Origin: Deltaproteobacteria bacterium
GTDB lineage: Bacteria; Desulfobacterota; Desulfobulbia; Desulfobulbales; Desulfobulbaceae
Length of the DNA stretch: 19,173 nt
Direction: 5' to 3'
Assembly (NCBI GenBank): GCA_013151365.1
Contig: JAADIK010000155.1
Location: forward strand, 1 to 19,173
Shown here in pieces: positions 1-8,001 of this stretch. Within the stretch, counting starts at the first letter, position 1. Each line of letters begins with the position of its first letter. Made by a program: the position numbers and the translations under genes. Under the pieces are notes generated by a model. It ran no database searches and was not told the origin of the DNA. It saw only the letters and a program-made list of their open reading frames with translations.

Positions 1-912
1 GCGGGCAAATTCGCCGATAACCCGGTCATGGGCCATGGTGCCGGGCCAGCGGCAGCGGTCGAGCAGTCCCAGGTCCGCCATGAGTCGAAAAATCGTCTCC
101 CGGTCATCGCCGTCGCCGATCAGAGTGTATTCGAAATCGATTCCCCGGTCCCGGAGAATGGCCAGGGCCTTCAAGACGGTCGGGATGCCCTTTTTGGCCG
201 TCAGCCGGGCTACGCTCAGGATTCGATACGGCGGCCGGGGAGGGCGGCGTTCGCTGACCGCGCCGTTGAAGAGCCCCAGGTCGATACCGTGATAGACGCA
301 GTGGATGGGCGTCGTACTGTCCGGGGCCAGGCGGCGCAGGAACTGTTTATTGTATTCGGTGCAGGTGACTACCAGGGAGGCCAGGTTGATTTTCTCCCGC
401 AACTGGCCCGGGTCGGAGGTGTAAATATCCTTGGCGTGGGCCGTAAAACTGAAGTCCAAGCCGCTGAGCAGCCCGGCAAACATGGCCACCGAGGTCGGTG
501 AATGGGCGAAATGGGCGTGCAGGTGCACGACCTCGGGAGAGCGGCGCAGGTAGCGATTGACCAGGTAGGCGGCCTGCAGCAGGTGCTTGATCGTGCCCAG
601 GTTCCGGGTCCGTTCAAAACGGACTGCCGCCTTACGCAGGGCGGCAAGAAAACGGCGGGGCTCGCGCACTGCCAGCAAGGCGGCCGGCGGCAGGAGCCGG
701 GGAAAATCAAGAAACAGTTCGGTGGGCAGGTAATCGACCCTGGCCCTGATCCGTCTGACGCTGTCGTGACAAAAGGGCTCGCGCGGATGGCGCATGGAAA
801 AGATGCGGATGTTCAATCCCATCTGCTCGAACAGCAGGATTTCATTGGAGATAAATGATTCCGAAATGCGGGGATACCCCTTGAGGATCATCCCCAGTAC
901 CGGCCCGCTCAT
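1..912 (-). CDS. Glycosyltransferase family 4, C-terminus cut by window edge
   Basis: This is a GT-B retaining glycosyltransferase, probably adding a sugar to an exopolysaccharide or lipopolysaccharide precursor at the cytoplasmic face. Translation of the minus strand is open for 304 codons from the ATG at 912 to the left edge, so the stop and roughly the last 90 residues lie outside. The N-terminal domain begins MSGPVLGMILKGYPRISES, continues with VHLHAHFAHSPTSVAM, and has SFTAHAKDIYTSD, a signature of colanic-acid-type (WcaL-like) transferases. The linker and nucleotide-sugar domain follow, with YRILSVARLTAKKGIPTVL and YTLIGDGDDR. The start overlaps the stop of the upstream glycosyltransferase by 4 bp (ATGA), so the two are probably translationally coupled. 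The acceptor and donor sugars cannot be read from the sequence. Confidence 0.88.
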   Translation of the reverse strand, partial: MSGPVLGMILKGYPRISESFISNEILLFEQMGLNIRIFSMRHPREPFCHDSVRRIRARVDYLPTELFLDFPRLLPPAALLAVREPRRFLAALRKAAVRFERTRNLGTIKHLLQAAYLVNRYLRRSPEVVHLHAHFAHSPTSVAMFAGLLSGLDFSFTAHAKDIYTSDPGQLREKINLASLVVTCTEYNKQFLRRLAPDSTTPIHCVYHGIDLGLFNGAVSERRPPRPPYRILSVARLTAKKGIPTVLKALAILRDRGIDFEYTLIGDGDDRETIFRLMADLGLLDRCRWPGTMAHDRVIGEFAR

Positions 913-2100
913 GTCCGGGACCCTTTGAAATGACGAAGACGGTTTTTGATAAAGTCGATACCGTCCAGCGGAAAACGGGAGATGGCTTGCCGGTAAGGCT
1001 GCAGGTCGTCGAGCATGGCAAAGAGCTGGTGATGCAGGCGCTCCGGGTTCAGCGCCGACCAGGGAATAAACTCGATCAGCCGCTGTTTTTTCAAGGCCTC
1101 GGCCCGCAGGAGTTGCTCCAGGCGCGGTGTTTCCCGCGGGATGATGAGCGCCGGTGTTCTCTGGCTCAGGATTTCGCAGACCGTGTTATAGCCGCCCATG
1201 GTGATCACCAGGTCGGCGGCGCCAAACATCTCCTCCATGCGCGGGTAGAACGGCAGAACCGTGATCCGGTAGGGCCGGGCGCGCTTCTGAAGAAGTCCGC
1301 GCTGCTCCCTGGGCATGAAGGGACCGGTGATCAGGATGCTTTTGATGCCCGGGACCGGCCGGGATTCGTGCATGGCAAGATAGGTGTCCATCATCTTGAA
1401 ACCGTCGCCGCCGCCGCCGGCGGTCAGGACGACCATGCGGTCCCGGTCCCGGCCGGCGAACTTCCGTTTTACGATTGATCGTGGCCGACGCGACCGGGCG
1501 CGGGAGATAGCCGGTAAAGAACATCTTGTCCCGGACGGCGGCCGGGATATCATACTCAACGGCCGTGTCGTAGATCTCCCGCCGGCCGTAAACCCAGATC
1601 TCCGTGTACAGTTCTTCCAGATAATGATAGACGTTGCGGCGTTGCCAGTCCCGGCGCACGGTGGCGCGGTCATCCATGATATCGCGCAGGCCGAGGATTG
1701 TCCGGGTCTGCGGGCGATGCCGCCGGAACCACTGCAGGACGGGCAGGACTTCCCGCTTCAGGCCCAGCGGCTCCTTGTCCACGATAAACAGGTCGGGCCG
1801 GAATGTTTCGGCCGTGGCGGAGATGATCGCCTTGCGGATGGTCACGGCATGTTCCGGATCAATCCTGATGGCTAGGGACCGGTATTCATCGTTGGTCTTC
1901 TTGATCATGCCGGGGATGCGGACAAAATCGACATTTTCCGGGAAGCGGAAGCGGCCGGCAACGGGCGAGCCGGTCAGGATCAGGATATTGGTTGAGGCCG
2001 AGCGCAGATACCCGGCAATGGCCAGGGTGCGCCGGATGTGTCCCAGACCGTAGGTGTCGTGGGAGTACATCAGAATATTGTATAGTTTGTGCTCGCCCAT
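909..2100 (-). pseudogene. MurG/MGT-like GT-B glycosyltransferase, interrupted by one frameshift
   Basis: Two minus-strand reading frames together make one glycosyltransferase. The N-terminal part, from the ATG at 2100, contains YNILMYSHDTYGLGHIRRTL, the nucleotide-binding start of MurG/MGT-like enzymes, and runs to GYLPRPVASATI. The C-terminal part continues in another frame with MVVLTAGGGGDGFKM and VITMGGYNTVCEILSQRTP, the donor-sugar site, and stops at 909. The switch lies in or beside a four-base A run (plus-strand TTTT 1467-1470). Removing one base there gives a continuous 396-residue protein. The upstream acyltransferase overlaps the start by 31 bp. An internal ATG at 2070 would give a TGATG junction but would remove the first beta strand, so 2100 is preferred. 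It may be a real broken gene or a one-base sequence error; all conserved motifs on both sides are intact. Confidence 0.8.
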
Positions 2101-2651
2101 GTGTCTTTGAGGTATTCCCGCAGGGAAAAGGATTTGCGGTCGATCAGCTGCCGGATCTCGTCCGGAGTCAGGTCGCGGCGCTCGCCTATCTTCCGGGCCG
2201 GTACGCCCGCCCAGATTTCATACGGCCCCGGATTTCGCGTAAGCACCGCGCCCGCGCCGATGACCGCCCCGTCTGGAATCTCCGTTACCTGGTACAGGAC
2301 GAGGACATTTTCATGGATCCAGACATCCCGGCCGATATACTTATCCTGCCAGAGCACCCCGACCTGCTCCTGCAGGGCGAGCAGGGGCTCCAGGCCGTCA
2401 TGGATGTGGTCATGGGTGTAGATGCGGCTCCGGGCGCCGATCATACACCAGGGGCCGAGGTGAATGCTGCCGGTGCAGTCGAGAAGGGAAAACGGGCTGA
2501 TCCGGAGATTGGTCCCGGTACCCGCATGAGTAAAGGCCTCGGGCGGGATATAGAGCCGGCCATGGTGGATATTGCCGTGCGGCCGGCGCACCACTTTTTT
2601 CAGCACTGCCCGCAGTTCATCGCCGGTTTGTGTCGCCGCTTCAAATTCCAT
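2070..2651 (-). CDS. Hexapeptide-repeat (left-handed beta-helix) acyltransferase
   Basis: This 193-residue protein resembles the CatB/LacA-like family of O- or N-acyltransferases, which transfer acetyl or a similar group from acyl-CoA to a sugar. Short repeats of the hexapeptide type run through the middle, for example CTGSIHLGPWCMIGARSRIY, YIGRDVWIHENVLVLYQV and IPDGAVIGAGAVLTRNP. The end of the helix has the usual YEIWAGVPARKIGER exit motif. The THDHIHDG segment supplies the histidines expected at the active site. It is first in a run of three minus-strand genes with two glycosyltransferases, so it probably modifies the polysaccharide they build. The ribosome site is weak (GGAAA about 9 bases upstream). 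The stop overlaps the start region of the next gene. Confidence 0.85.
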   Translation of the reverse strand: MEFEAATQTGDELRAVLKKVVRRPHGNIHHGRLYIPPEAFTHAGTGTNLRISPFSLLDCTGSIHLGPWCMIGARSRIYTHDHIHDGLEPLLALQEQVGVLWQDKYIGRDVWIHENVLVLYQVTEIPDGAVIGAGAVLTRNPGPYEIWAGVPARKIGERRDLTPDEIRQLIDRKSFSLREYLKDTWASTNYTIF

Positions 2652-2712
2652 GAATTATTTCCGCTTTTTTATTGGAAATACAACATATAGCATTTTGTTG
2701 AACGGAGTTAAA

Positions 2713-2821
2713 CCTGAATCCGTGACGGTTTGAGGTGGTACTCCTTACAATATGTGGAATTTATTGCATTATTGTCGAATAAACACATTTTCCGGTCTTC
2801 ACCGCGCCGCCCTGCGGGGCG
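2713..2821 (+). repeat. Dispersed repeat, left-half copy (copy 1)
   Basis: This stretch aligns without gaps to 8026-8134, with about 92 of 109 bases identical by hand count. It starts with the terminal motif CCTGAATCCGTGACGG, includes AATTTATTGCATTATTG (identical in both copies), and ends with the small hairpin CGCCC-TGCG-GGGCG. The right half seen in copy 2 is absent; the porin terminator begins immediately after. It lies between the acyltransferase start and the porin 3' end. Confidence 0.85.
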
Positions 2822-2825
2822 CAAT

Positions 2826-2857
2826 AAAAAAAACCCCTGCCGGCTGCCCGGCAGGGG
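2826..2857 (-). terminator. Intrinsic terminator of the porin gene
   Basis: On the minus strand, 28 bases past the porin stop, a perfect 10-bp GC-rich stem (CCCCTGCCGG / CCGGCAGGGG, 4-base loop) is followed directly by eight T. This is a textbook rho-independent terminator and fits a strongly expressed porin. Confidence 0.95.
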
Positions 2858-2885
2858 TCAACATCATGCTCTTTCTCGAAAGAGA

Positions 2886-4244
2886 TTAGAACTTCATGGT
2901 CAGGTGATGGCTGACCAGGTAAACGTCCTGAGTGTCGAAGTCGGGATTGCCGAGCTTGGCGAAATCGCCAACGGCCCAGTAACCGAAGTGCACTTCGTAG
3001 GTCAGGTTCTTATACAGTTTATAGGCGGCGCCCAGGTCGAATTCCCAGCCATAGGCATCGTCAACTCCAGCCGGTGCGTCATCGGCCCAGCCGGCGCCGA
3101 TACCGCCATGGAGAGTCAACTTGTCCGTGGTCTTGTAGTCGGCCAGGGCGACAAAGGCGTTAACGCCGGCCTGGCGGACAGCCGTGCCTACCAGGCAGGG
3201 ACCGCGGTCACCGTTGAGAATGTCGGTGGCGGAACCGGTCAGGATATAGAGCGGCTGAAAGTCGGCGCCCGTACCGTTGACGACGTCATAGGCATGGTCC
3301 GTGTTGTCCTGAGGATTGCCGTCACCGTCGATGTGGGCATAACCCAGGGTGGTGCTCAACTCGCCGTAGTTCCCGGCCAGGGCGGCAAAGTAGGCCCAGG
3401 CACTGATATCCTCATCGGGCTTGGTGGTGTCGGTGAATTCCTTGTGTCCCCACTTGTAATCGAATTCCCCGACCAGGGTCAGGTTGTCAGTGAGGCCCTG
3501 CTGCAGGAAACCCATGGTATGATAAGTCGTAATCTTCTGGAAGTCTTTGCCGTCCGGCTGTTTGTACAGCGTGTCTACAGGGTCCTTGTCCAGCGTCATG
3601 CCGGCGCCCAGCCAGGCATTGGTCCGGTTCTTGGTATAGCCGGCCGAGACTTCGTAGTAGTCGCTGTCGTTGTCGTCAAGGTTGCTTTGGTAGCCGTCAT
3701 TCTCCAGCTGTTTTTCCAGGAAGGCGTAGCCGTGCCAGTGCTCGGGCAGGTTGGGACGAAACATGATCCGGTCGGCAGCGGTGCCGGAGTTGACGAAGTC
3801 ACTTCCCCAGGAACCGGCCGGCCGCCGGCCGATTTCCCAGCGGCCGATGGGTGAATCGTACAGCATCCAGAGTTTCCTGACCTTCATGTTGCCGCCATCC
3901 GCCGTCTGCAGGTCCGCCTGGTGGCCCCAGACCGTGTTGCTGTCGATGAGACGGATGTCGCTCTTGATCTGAATCTTGTCGTTGATGATCAGGTTCGGCT
4001 TGATGCGGAATTCATGCTCATACCAGTCATCATTGCCTGGAGTACCGGTCTTGCCCGTAATGGCCCGGTACGTGGCATCGTTCCAGGGAATAACCCCGCC
4101 GTCACCGGCAGCGCCGTTACCCTGATTGAGATAGTAACCGTCAACCTGGTAACTACCTTTGATTTTCAGCTCCAGTGCGGAGGCGGAAGCGGCGACGCCG
4201 ACTACCATGCCCAGAGCCACAGCTGTTGCAAGAATCTTCTTCAT
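2886..4244 (-). CDS. Outer-membrane beta-barrel porin
   Basis: The 452-residue product starts with a clear Sec signal peptide (MKKILATAVALGMVVGVAAS, predicted cleavage after ASA before LELKIKGSY). It then shows alternating polar/aromatic strands typical of a porin and ends in a C-terminal phenylalanine (HLTMKF), the usual outer-membrane assembly signal. Segments such as VRKLWMLYDSPIGRWEIGRR and GSDFVNSGTAADRIMF recall deltaproteobacterial porins. It would form a diffusion channel in the outer membrane; the substrate is unknown. The frame stays open up to an ATG at 4319, but 4244 is chosen because it gives the signal peptide and has a strong ribosome site (AAGGAG, 6 bases upstream). It is a single-gene unit with its own promoter and terminator. 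Confidence 0.9.
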   Translation of the reverse strand: MKKILATAVALGMVVGVAASASALELKIKGSYQVDGYYLNQGNGAAGDGGVIPWNDATYRAITGKTGTPGNDDWYEHEFRIKPNLIINDKIQIKSDIRLIDSNTVWGHQADLQTADGGNMKVRKLWMLYDSPIGRWEIGRRPAGSWGSDFVNSGTAADRIMFRPNLPEHWHGYAFLEKQLENDGYQSNLDDNDSDYYEVSAGYTKNRTNAWLGAGMTLDKDPVDTLYKQPDGKDFQKITTYHTMGFLQQGLTDNLTLVGEFDYKWGHKEFTDTTKPDEDISAWAYFAALAGNYGELSTTLGYAHIDGDGNPQDNTDHAYDVVNGTGADFQPLYILTGSATDILNGDRGPCLVGTAVRQAGVNAFVALADYKTTDKLTLHGGIGAGWADDAPAGVDDAYGWEFDLGAAYKLYKNLTYEVHFGYWAVGDFAKLGNPDFDTQDVYLVSHHLTMKF

Positions 4245-4346
4245 CTCTTTTCTCCTTTCCTTCTTGTGCCGAGGACGACACCATGCCGTCCCTTTCTTCA
4301 TCTTCTTCAACCTGTGCAATGTACAAAAAACTTTACCATGTAATTT

Positions 4347-4374
4347 TTTATACCACCTTTAAGAGGCCTGTCAA
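4347..4374 (-). promoter_or_regulatory. Sigma-70 promoter of the porin gene
   Basis: On the minus strand a perfect -35 box TTGACA (4374-4369) and a -10 box TATAAA (4352-4347) are 16 bases apart. Transcription would start near 4340, giving a leader of about 95 bases before the porin ATG. Confidence 0.8.
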
Positions 4375-4440
4375 GAAAATATGCATTTTTTTTTACCGCT
4401 ATTTTTCTTTTTTTCAAGAGGTTAACATGTTGAATTCACA

Positions 4441-4458
4441 TTGTAAAAATATTTACAA
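4441..4458. promoter_or_regulatory. Candidate operator, Rex- or CRP/FNR-family-like dyad
   Basis: The sequence TTGTAAAAATATTTACAA has perfect 7-base arms (TTGTAAA/TTTACAA) around AATA. The spacing matches Rex sites (TTGTGAA-N4-TTCACAA) and also the TGTNA-N6-TNACA layout of CRP/FNR/HcpR regulators, with A in place of the usual G. It lies about 67 bases upstream of the porin -35 box. The regulator is an inference. Confidence 0.45.
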
Positions 4459-4704
4459 AGGGCGGGAAAGGAATTTCCCGGGGCGAAAGGGCTGATCCTG
4501 AAAAAACAATTCAGAGTAATGCCTTGTTATTATAGCATTTGTTTAGGGAAAGTGCGCTTGATCACTTTGTTGGCAATTGTCCCCCTGTAAATGGGAGAAC
4601 CGTAGTTTTTTTTGAAAAGACTCGCTTTTTACGGTAGATGAGAGTTGACTTTGCAAAACGGCCGACATGCCATTGAATGGAATTAGCGAAGAAATTTAAA
4701 GAAA

Positions 4705-6162
4705 GTGACTGATCAAGATTATCCGCAGCGCCGCCGGTTGTTTCTGGTTGTTTCGGTGGGCGTTTTCATGTCCACCATGGACAGCTCCATGGTCAACGTG
4801 GCCCTGCCGACTCTGATGGAAGACTTTCAGAGTTCCCTGGCCCTGACCGAAGGGGTTGTCCTGGTCTATCTCTTGACGATTACGATCCTGCTGCTGCTCT
4901 GGGGCCGTCTGTCCGATCGCCGGGGGCGTGGCCGCGTGTACTCCTGGGGCATGCTCATTTTTACCGGCGGCTCCCTGTCCTGCGGCCTGGCGCCGGAAAT
5001 TTATTCCCTTATTTTGTTCAGGTTTATCCAGGCCCTGGGCGCATCAATGATGATGGCCACCGGGCCGGCCCTGATTAAATCGATTTTTCCGGCCGATCGC
5101 CTTGGCCGCGGCCTGGGCTTGATCGGGGTTGCGACTTCGCTGGGCCTGATGGCCGGCCCGCCCATAAGCGGCCTGCTCATTCGCTGGGTGAACTGGCGGG
5201 CCATTTTCTGGGTTACGGTACCCATCGGCCTTTTGTTTTTTTTCTTGGGCCGGGGGCCGCTTACCGGTTCGTCCCGGCCTCCGGCAACCGTCCGGAGATC
5301 TGAGTCCCCGCGGCGTCATGGTTTTGACTGGCGCGGCGCCATGTTATGGGCCGCGGCCGTCACCCTGACCGTCCTGGTCGCCACCAATGTGAGCGCGCCT
5401 GGCGCCGGAAGGGAGTTGGCGTGGTCAGCGGTTCTGGGTGCCGGCCTGGTCCTGATTTCCCTGGTCTGGTTTGTCTTTCTGTGGCACGAAAAACGATGTT
5501 CGGCCCCGCTCCTGCCCCTGCCGCTTTTCAGACAGCGCTTTTTTTCCATGGCCCTGATCAGCGCCATGCTCTCGTTTGTCGTCCTGTTTTTCGTGTTGAT
5601 CCTGACCCCTTTTTACCTGGACCGGATTCTCGGTCTGCCCTCGGATCAAATCGGCTATGTCATGATGGCCGTGCCGCTGTGCGTGTTTATCGTCTCCCCC
5701 GTTGCCGGCAGGATGCATGATGGCATGGGCGCCAGGATTGTGGCAACGGGCGGTCTTTTGTGCTGCCTGATCAGCATGGTGCTGTTGACCGGAATAACTG
5801 CGGAAACCTCGCCTCTTGCGGTTGCCGCCCGTCTGGCCCTGCTGGGCTTTGGGGAGGCCATGTTTCTATCGCCGAACAGCGCCGCCGCCCTGGCCGGAGT
5901 GCCTGACGACCAGGTCGGCGTCACCGCCAGCCTGCTGGCCACGGCCCGCAACCTGGGCATGCTTCTCGGTACCGCCCTGGCCGGCCTCATTTTCGCCCTG
6001 TACTTTTCCCAGGCGACCGGCGGCCTCGATATGAAGGATTTTACCCCGGCGTCAACGGCCGCCTTCATGTTCGCCCTGCATCGATCGTTTCAGTACGGGG
6101 CGTTGTTCGCCCTGGCCGGGCTGTTGGCTTCATGGCTGCGACCGGGACCGGAGGATACGTGA
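4705..6162 (+). CDS. MFS efflux transporter, DHA2 (EmrB/QacA) type
   Basis: This 485-residue inner-membrane protein belongs to the 14-helix drug:proton antiporter group of the major facilitator superfamily. The first helix carries MDSSMVNVALPTLM, the DHA2 motif with its membrane aspartate. Motif A follows as GRLSDRRGRGR, and motif C as GPPISGLL in helix 5. Then comes WVNWRAIFWVTVPIG, the conserved loop before helix 6. It probably exports a hydrophobic compound in exchange for protons; the substrate cannot be deduced. The start is a GTG with only a weak upstream purine run, and the next ATG would cut the first helix. No membrane-fusion (EmrA) partner is adjacent. It is convergent with the kinase gene, 27 bases apart, with no clear terminator between. 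Confidence 0.88.
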   Translation: MTDQDYPQRRRLFLVVSVGVFMSTMDSSMVNVALPTLMEDFQSSLALTEGVVLVYLLTITILLLLWGRLSDRRGRGRVYSWGMLIFTGGSLSCGLAPEIYSLILFRFIQALGASMMMATGPALIKSIFPADRLGRGLGLIGVATSLGLMAGPPISGLLIRWVNWRAIFWVTVPIGLLFFFLGRGPLTGSSRPPATVRRSESPRRHGFDWRGAMLWAAAVTLTVLVATNVSAPGAGRELAWSAVLGAGLVLISLVWFVFLWHEKRCSAPLLPLPLFRQRFFSMALISAMLSFVVLFFVLILTPFYLDRILGLPSDQIGYVMMAVPLCVFIVSPVAGRMHDGMGARIVATGGLLCCLISMVLLTGITAETSPLAVAARLALLGFGEAMFLSPNSAAALAGVPDDQVGVTASLLATARNLGMLLGTALAGLIFALYFSQATGGLDMKDFTPASTAAFMFALHRSFQYGALFALAGLLASWLRPGPEDT

Positions 6163-6189
6163 ATAAATAACTTCTTGGAATTCGCTGGG

Positions 6190-8001
6190 TTAATCCTGTT
6201 TTTCGGCGGTCGGCAACGGGAAGACGATCTTGGCCTCGGTCCCGCCCTGTTCACTTTTGCCAAGCTTCAGGGTGCCGTCATGGTCCTGGACGATACGGTG
6301 GGCCATGGCGAGCCCCAGACCGCCGCCAAAGGTCTTGGTTAAAAAGAGGGGGTCTGTCGAGGGGTTCAGGCCGCCGCCGGTGTCATGGATGGAAATGGAG
6401 ACCTTGGTGTCGTCGGACTCCGCCGTAATGGTCAAGGTGCCGCCGTCCGGCATGGCCTCGACGGCGTTGCGGATCAGATACACAAACATCTGGCGGATCT
6501 GGCGCTGGTCAATTTCCAGCATCGGCCCGGGCTCCGGCAGAACAAGATGGTCTTCGATATGCTGTTTTTTCATGTCGCTGTAAAAGAGCAGCAATGATTT
6601 GCGGATCAGCGGATAGAGAGGGGCCAGCTCCCGGGCCGGGGTCTCCTGCTCGACAACACTGAAAAGATCCTCCAGGGTCGTCTCGATTTTGGCTACTTCC
6701 GTGGTCATGGCGTTGAGAAACGTGAGCCACTCCGGATTATCGGTCTTGCGGGCGAGCAACCGGGCCGTGCCGCCGATGGTCGTAATCGGATTGCGGATCT
6801 TGTGCACCAGCTGGGCTGCCATGTGGCCCAGGGTGGCGTAACGCTCCGCTTCCACCAGCAGGTCTTTGCTTTGCTCCAACTCGTGGGCCATGGCTTCCAG
6901 TTCCTTGATCTTGCTCTCCATGTTCATGTAAAGATGGCAGTGCTCGATGGCCAGACTGGCCTGGCTGGCAAAACTTTCCAGGGCCTGGATCAGGTCCTCG
7001 GTGATGGGCTGGCGGGTCACAAAATGATCGGCAATAAGAACGCCCAGCGATTTGCCCGGCGAGTAGAGCGGGACGACGACAAAGGTGTCCTCCTGCAGCA
7101 GCGAGATCAGGTCCGACGGCACCGGATATTCGCAGCGGCCGTTGACGACATTCATGGACTGCCGGCTCCGGGCGGCGCGGATCAGGAGATGCTCGCTGTC
7201 GCCGGCATCCACCTTGAGAGAGCGGATAATGGCATTGACCTCGGAATCGCCCGCCATGCAGCTGTTCTTGATGTTGGCGATGATGTCGCAGAAATGCAGG
7301 TCCTTTTCCCGCATTTCCTGCCAGATGTGCCCGGCCTCTTCGCGGCATCCCGGACCGATTGCCAGCCGGCCTTCCAGGGTCCGGCCCGCGTCGTCGAACA
7401 GGAGCAGGAAGGCCCGGTTGAACCGCAGTCCCTCTTTCGCCGTGATGCCGACCAGGATCGCCTGCAGGATCTCGTCAAGCTCCACCATGCTCAGGTAGGC
7501 GGAATTCATCTTCAGGGATAAATCGTGCAGCAGCTGGATGCGGAATTTGGCCTGTTCGATCTGACGCTGATAGCGGCGGTTGTTGATGGTCAGACGTCTT
7601 TTTTCAAGGACTTTGCGCACCGTTTCATAAAACTCGGTGAACTGGACCGGCTTGGTCAGGTAATCATCCGCTCCCAGGCGCATACAGTCCAGGGCCGTAT
7701 GCAGGTCGGCCGAGGCGGTGAGCATGATGACCGAGGTGTCCGGGTAATCGCGGACGATTTCGGGGAGCAGCGCCATCCCGTCACCGTCGGGCAGGGCGAT
7801 ATCGAGAACCGTAAGGGCGATATTGTTTTCCCGCATGGCCAGACGGAGTCCGGCGGCGGAGCCGGCAGTAAGTGTCGGCAGGTCATGGTCCTCGAGAAAT
7901 TCCTTCAGCAGCAGAACGATGTCCGGATAATCGTCTACCAGAAGAATGCTTTCCCGGCCTTCAAGGAGTTGGCTGGTAGGCACTGAGGATAAATGAGGCA
8001 T
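6190..8001 (-). CDS. Hybrid sensor: REC-GAF-histidine kinase
   Basis: This 603-residue soluble signalling protein has no membrane segment. Residues about 17-135 form a receiver domain with acidic pair D23/D24, phospho-acceptor D67, T95 and K117. Residues about 165-355 form a GAF-like sensor domain. A short coiled coil (about 360-388) leads to a HisKA domain with H400 in LVHKIRNPITTIGG, then a HATPase domain with N512 (N box), D540 in HDTGGGL and the loop TKTFGGGLGLAM. All residues needed for phosphotransfer are present. With the receiver first, it is probably driven by an upstream kinase and phosphorylates a separate regulator, or works inside a phosphorelay. No response-regulator gene with an output domain lies nearby. 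GGGG about 8 bases upstream may serve as ribosome site. Confidence 0.9.
   Translation of the reverse strand: MPHLSSVPTSQLLEGRESILLVDDYPDIVLLLKEFLEDHDLPTLTAGSAAGLRLAMRENNIALTVLDIALPDGDGMALLPEIVRDYPDTSVIMLTASADLHTALDCMRLGADDYLTKPVQFTEFYETVRKVLEKRRLTINNRRYQRQIEQAKFRIQLLHDLSLKMNSAYLSMVELDEILQAILVGITAKEGLRFNRAFLLLFDDAGRTLEGRLAIGPGCREEAGHIWQEMREKDLHFCDIIANIKNSCMAGDSEVNAIIRSLKVDAGDSEHLLIRAARSRQSMNVVNGRCEYPVPSDLISLLQEDTFVVVPLYSPGKSLGVLIADHFVTRQPITEDLIQALESFASQASLAIEHCHLYMNMESKIKELEAMAHELEQSKDLLVEAERYATLGHMAAQLVHKIRNPITTIGGTARLLARKTDNPEWLTFLNAMTTEVAKIETTLEDLFSVVEQETPARELAPLYPLIRKSLLLFYSDMKKQHIEDHLVLPEPGPMLEIDQRQIRQMFVYLIRNAVEAMPDGGTLTITAESDDTKVSISIHDTGGGLNPSTDPLFLTKTFGGGLGLAMAHRIVQDHDGTLKLGKSEQGGTEAKIVFPLPTAEKQD

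Larger units (their letters stand above)
4245..4704. other. Regulatory gap between divergent porin and MFS genes
   Basis: These 460 bases hold no convincing gene and are much more AT-rich than the surroundings. They contain the porin ribosome site and promoter, an 18-base dyad at 4441-4458, and right after it a 7-bp hairpin (CGGGAAA-GGAA-TTTCCCG, 4463-4480). I see no convincing sigma-70 promoter for the MFS gene; TTGACT near 4646 lacks a good -10 box. Confidence 0.7.

Noticed and set aside
1186..1460. Arginine-rich tail of the N-terminal glycosyltransferase frame
   Set aside because: After the frameshift this frame reads low-complexity arginine/proline sequence while the other frame holds the conserved donor-site motifs, so the tail is not a real domain.
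1467..1470. Programmed ribosomal frameshift
   Set aside because: No canonical slippery heptamer is seen, and joining the frames needs a +1-type shift at a short A run; an indel or sequence error is simpler.
2730..3854. Long plus-strand frame of 374 codons
   Set aside because: It lies antisense to the porin, whose signal peptide, promoter and terminator are all on the minus strand; the translated product has no recognisable family.
4245..4319. Upstream ATG at 4319 as porin start
   Set aside because: It would place 25 basic residues before a normal signal peptide; the ATG at 4244 has a strong ribosome site and makes the signal peptide N-terminal.
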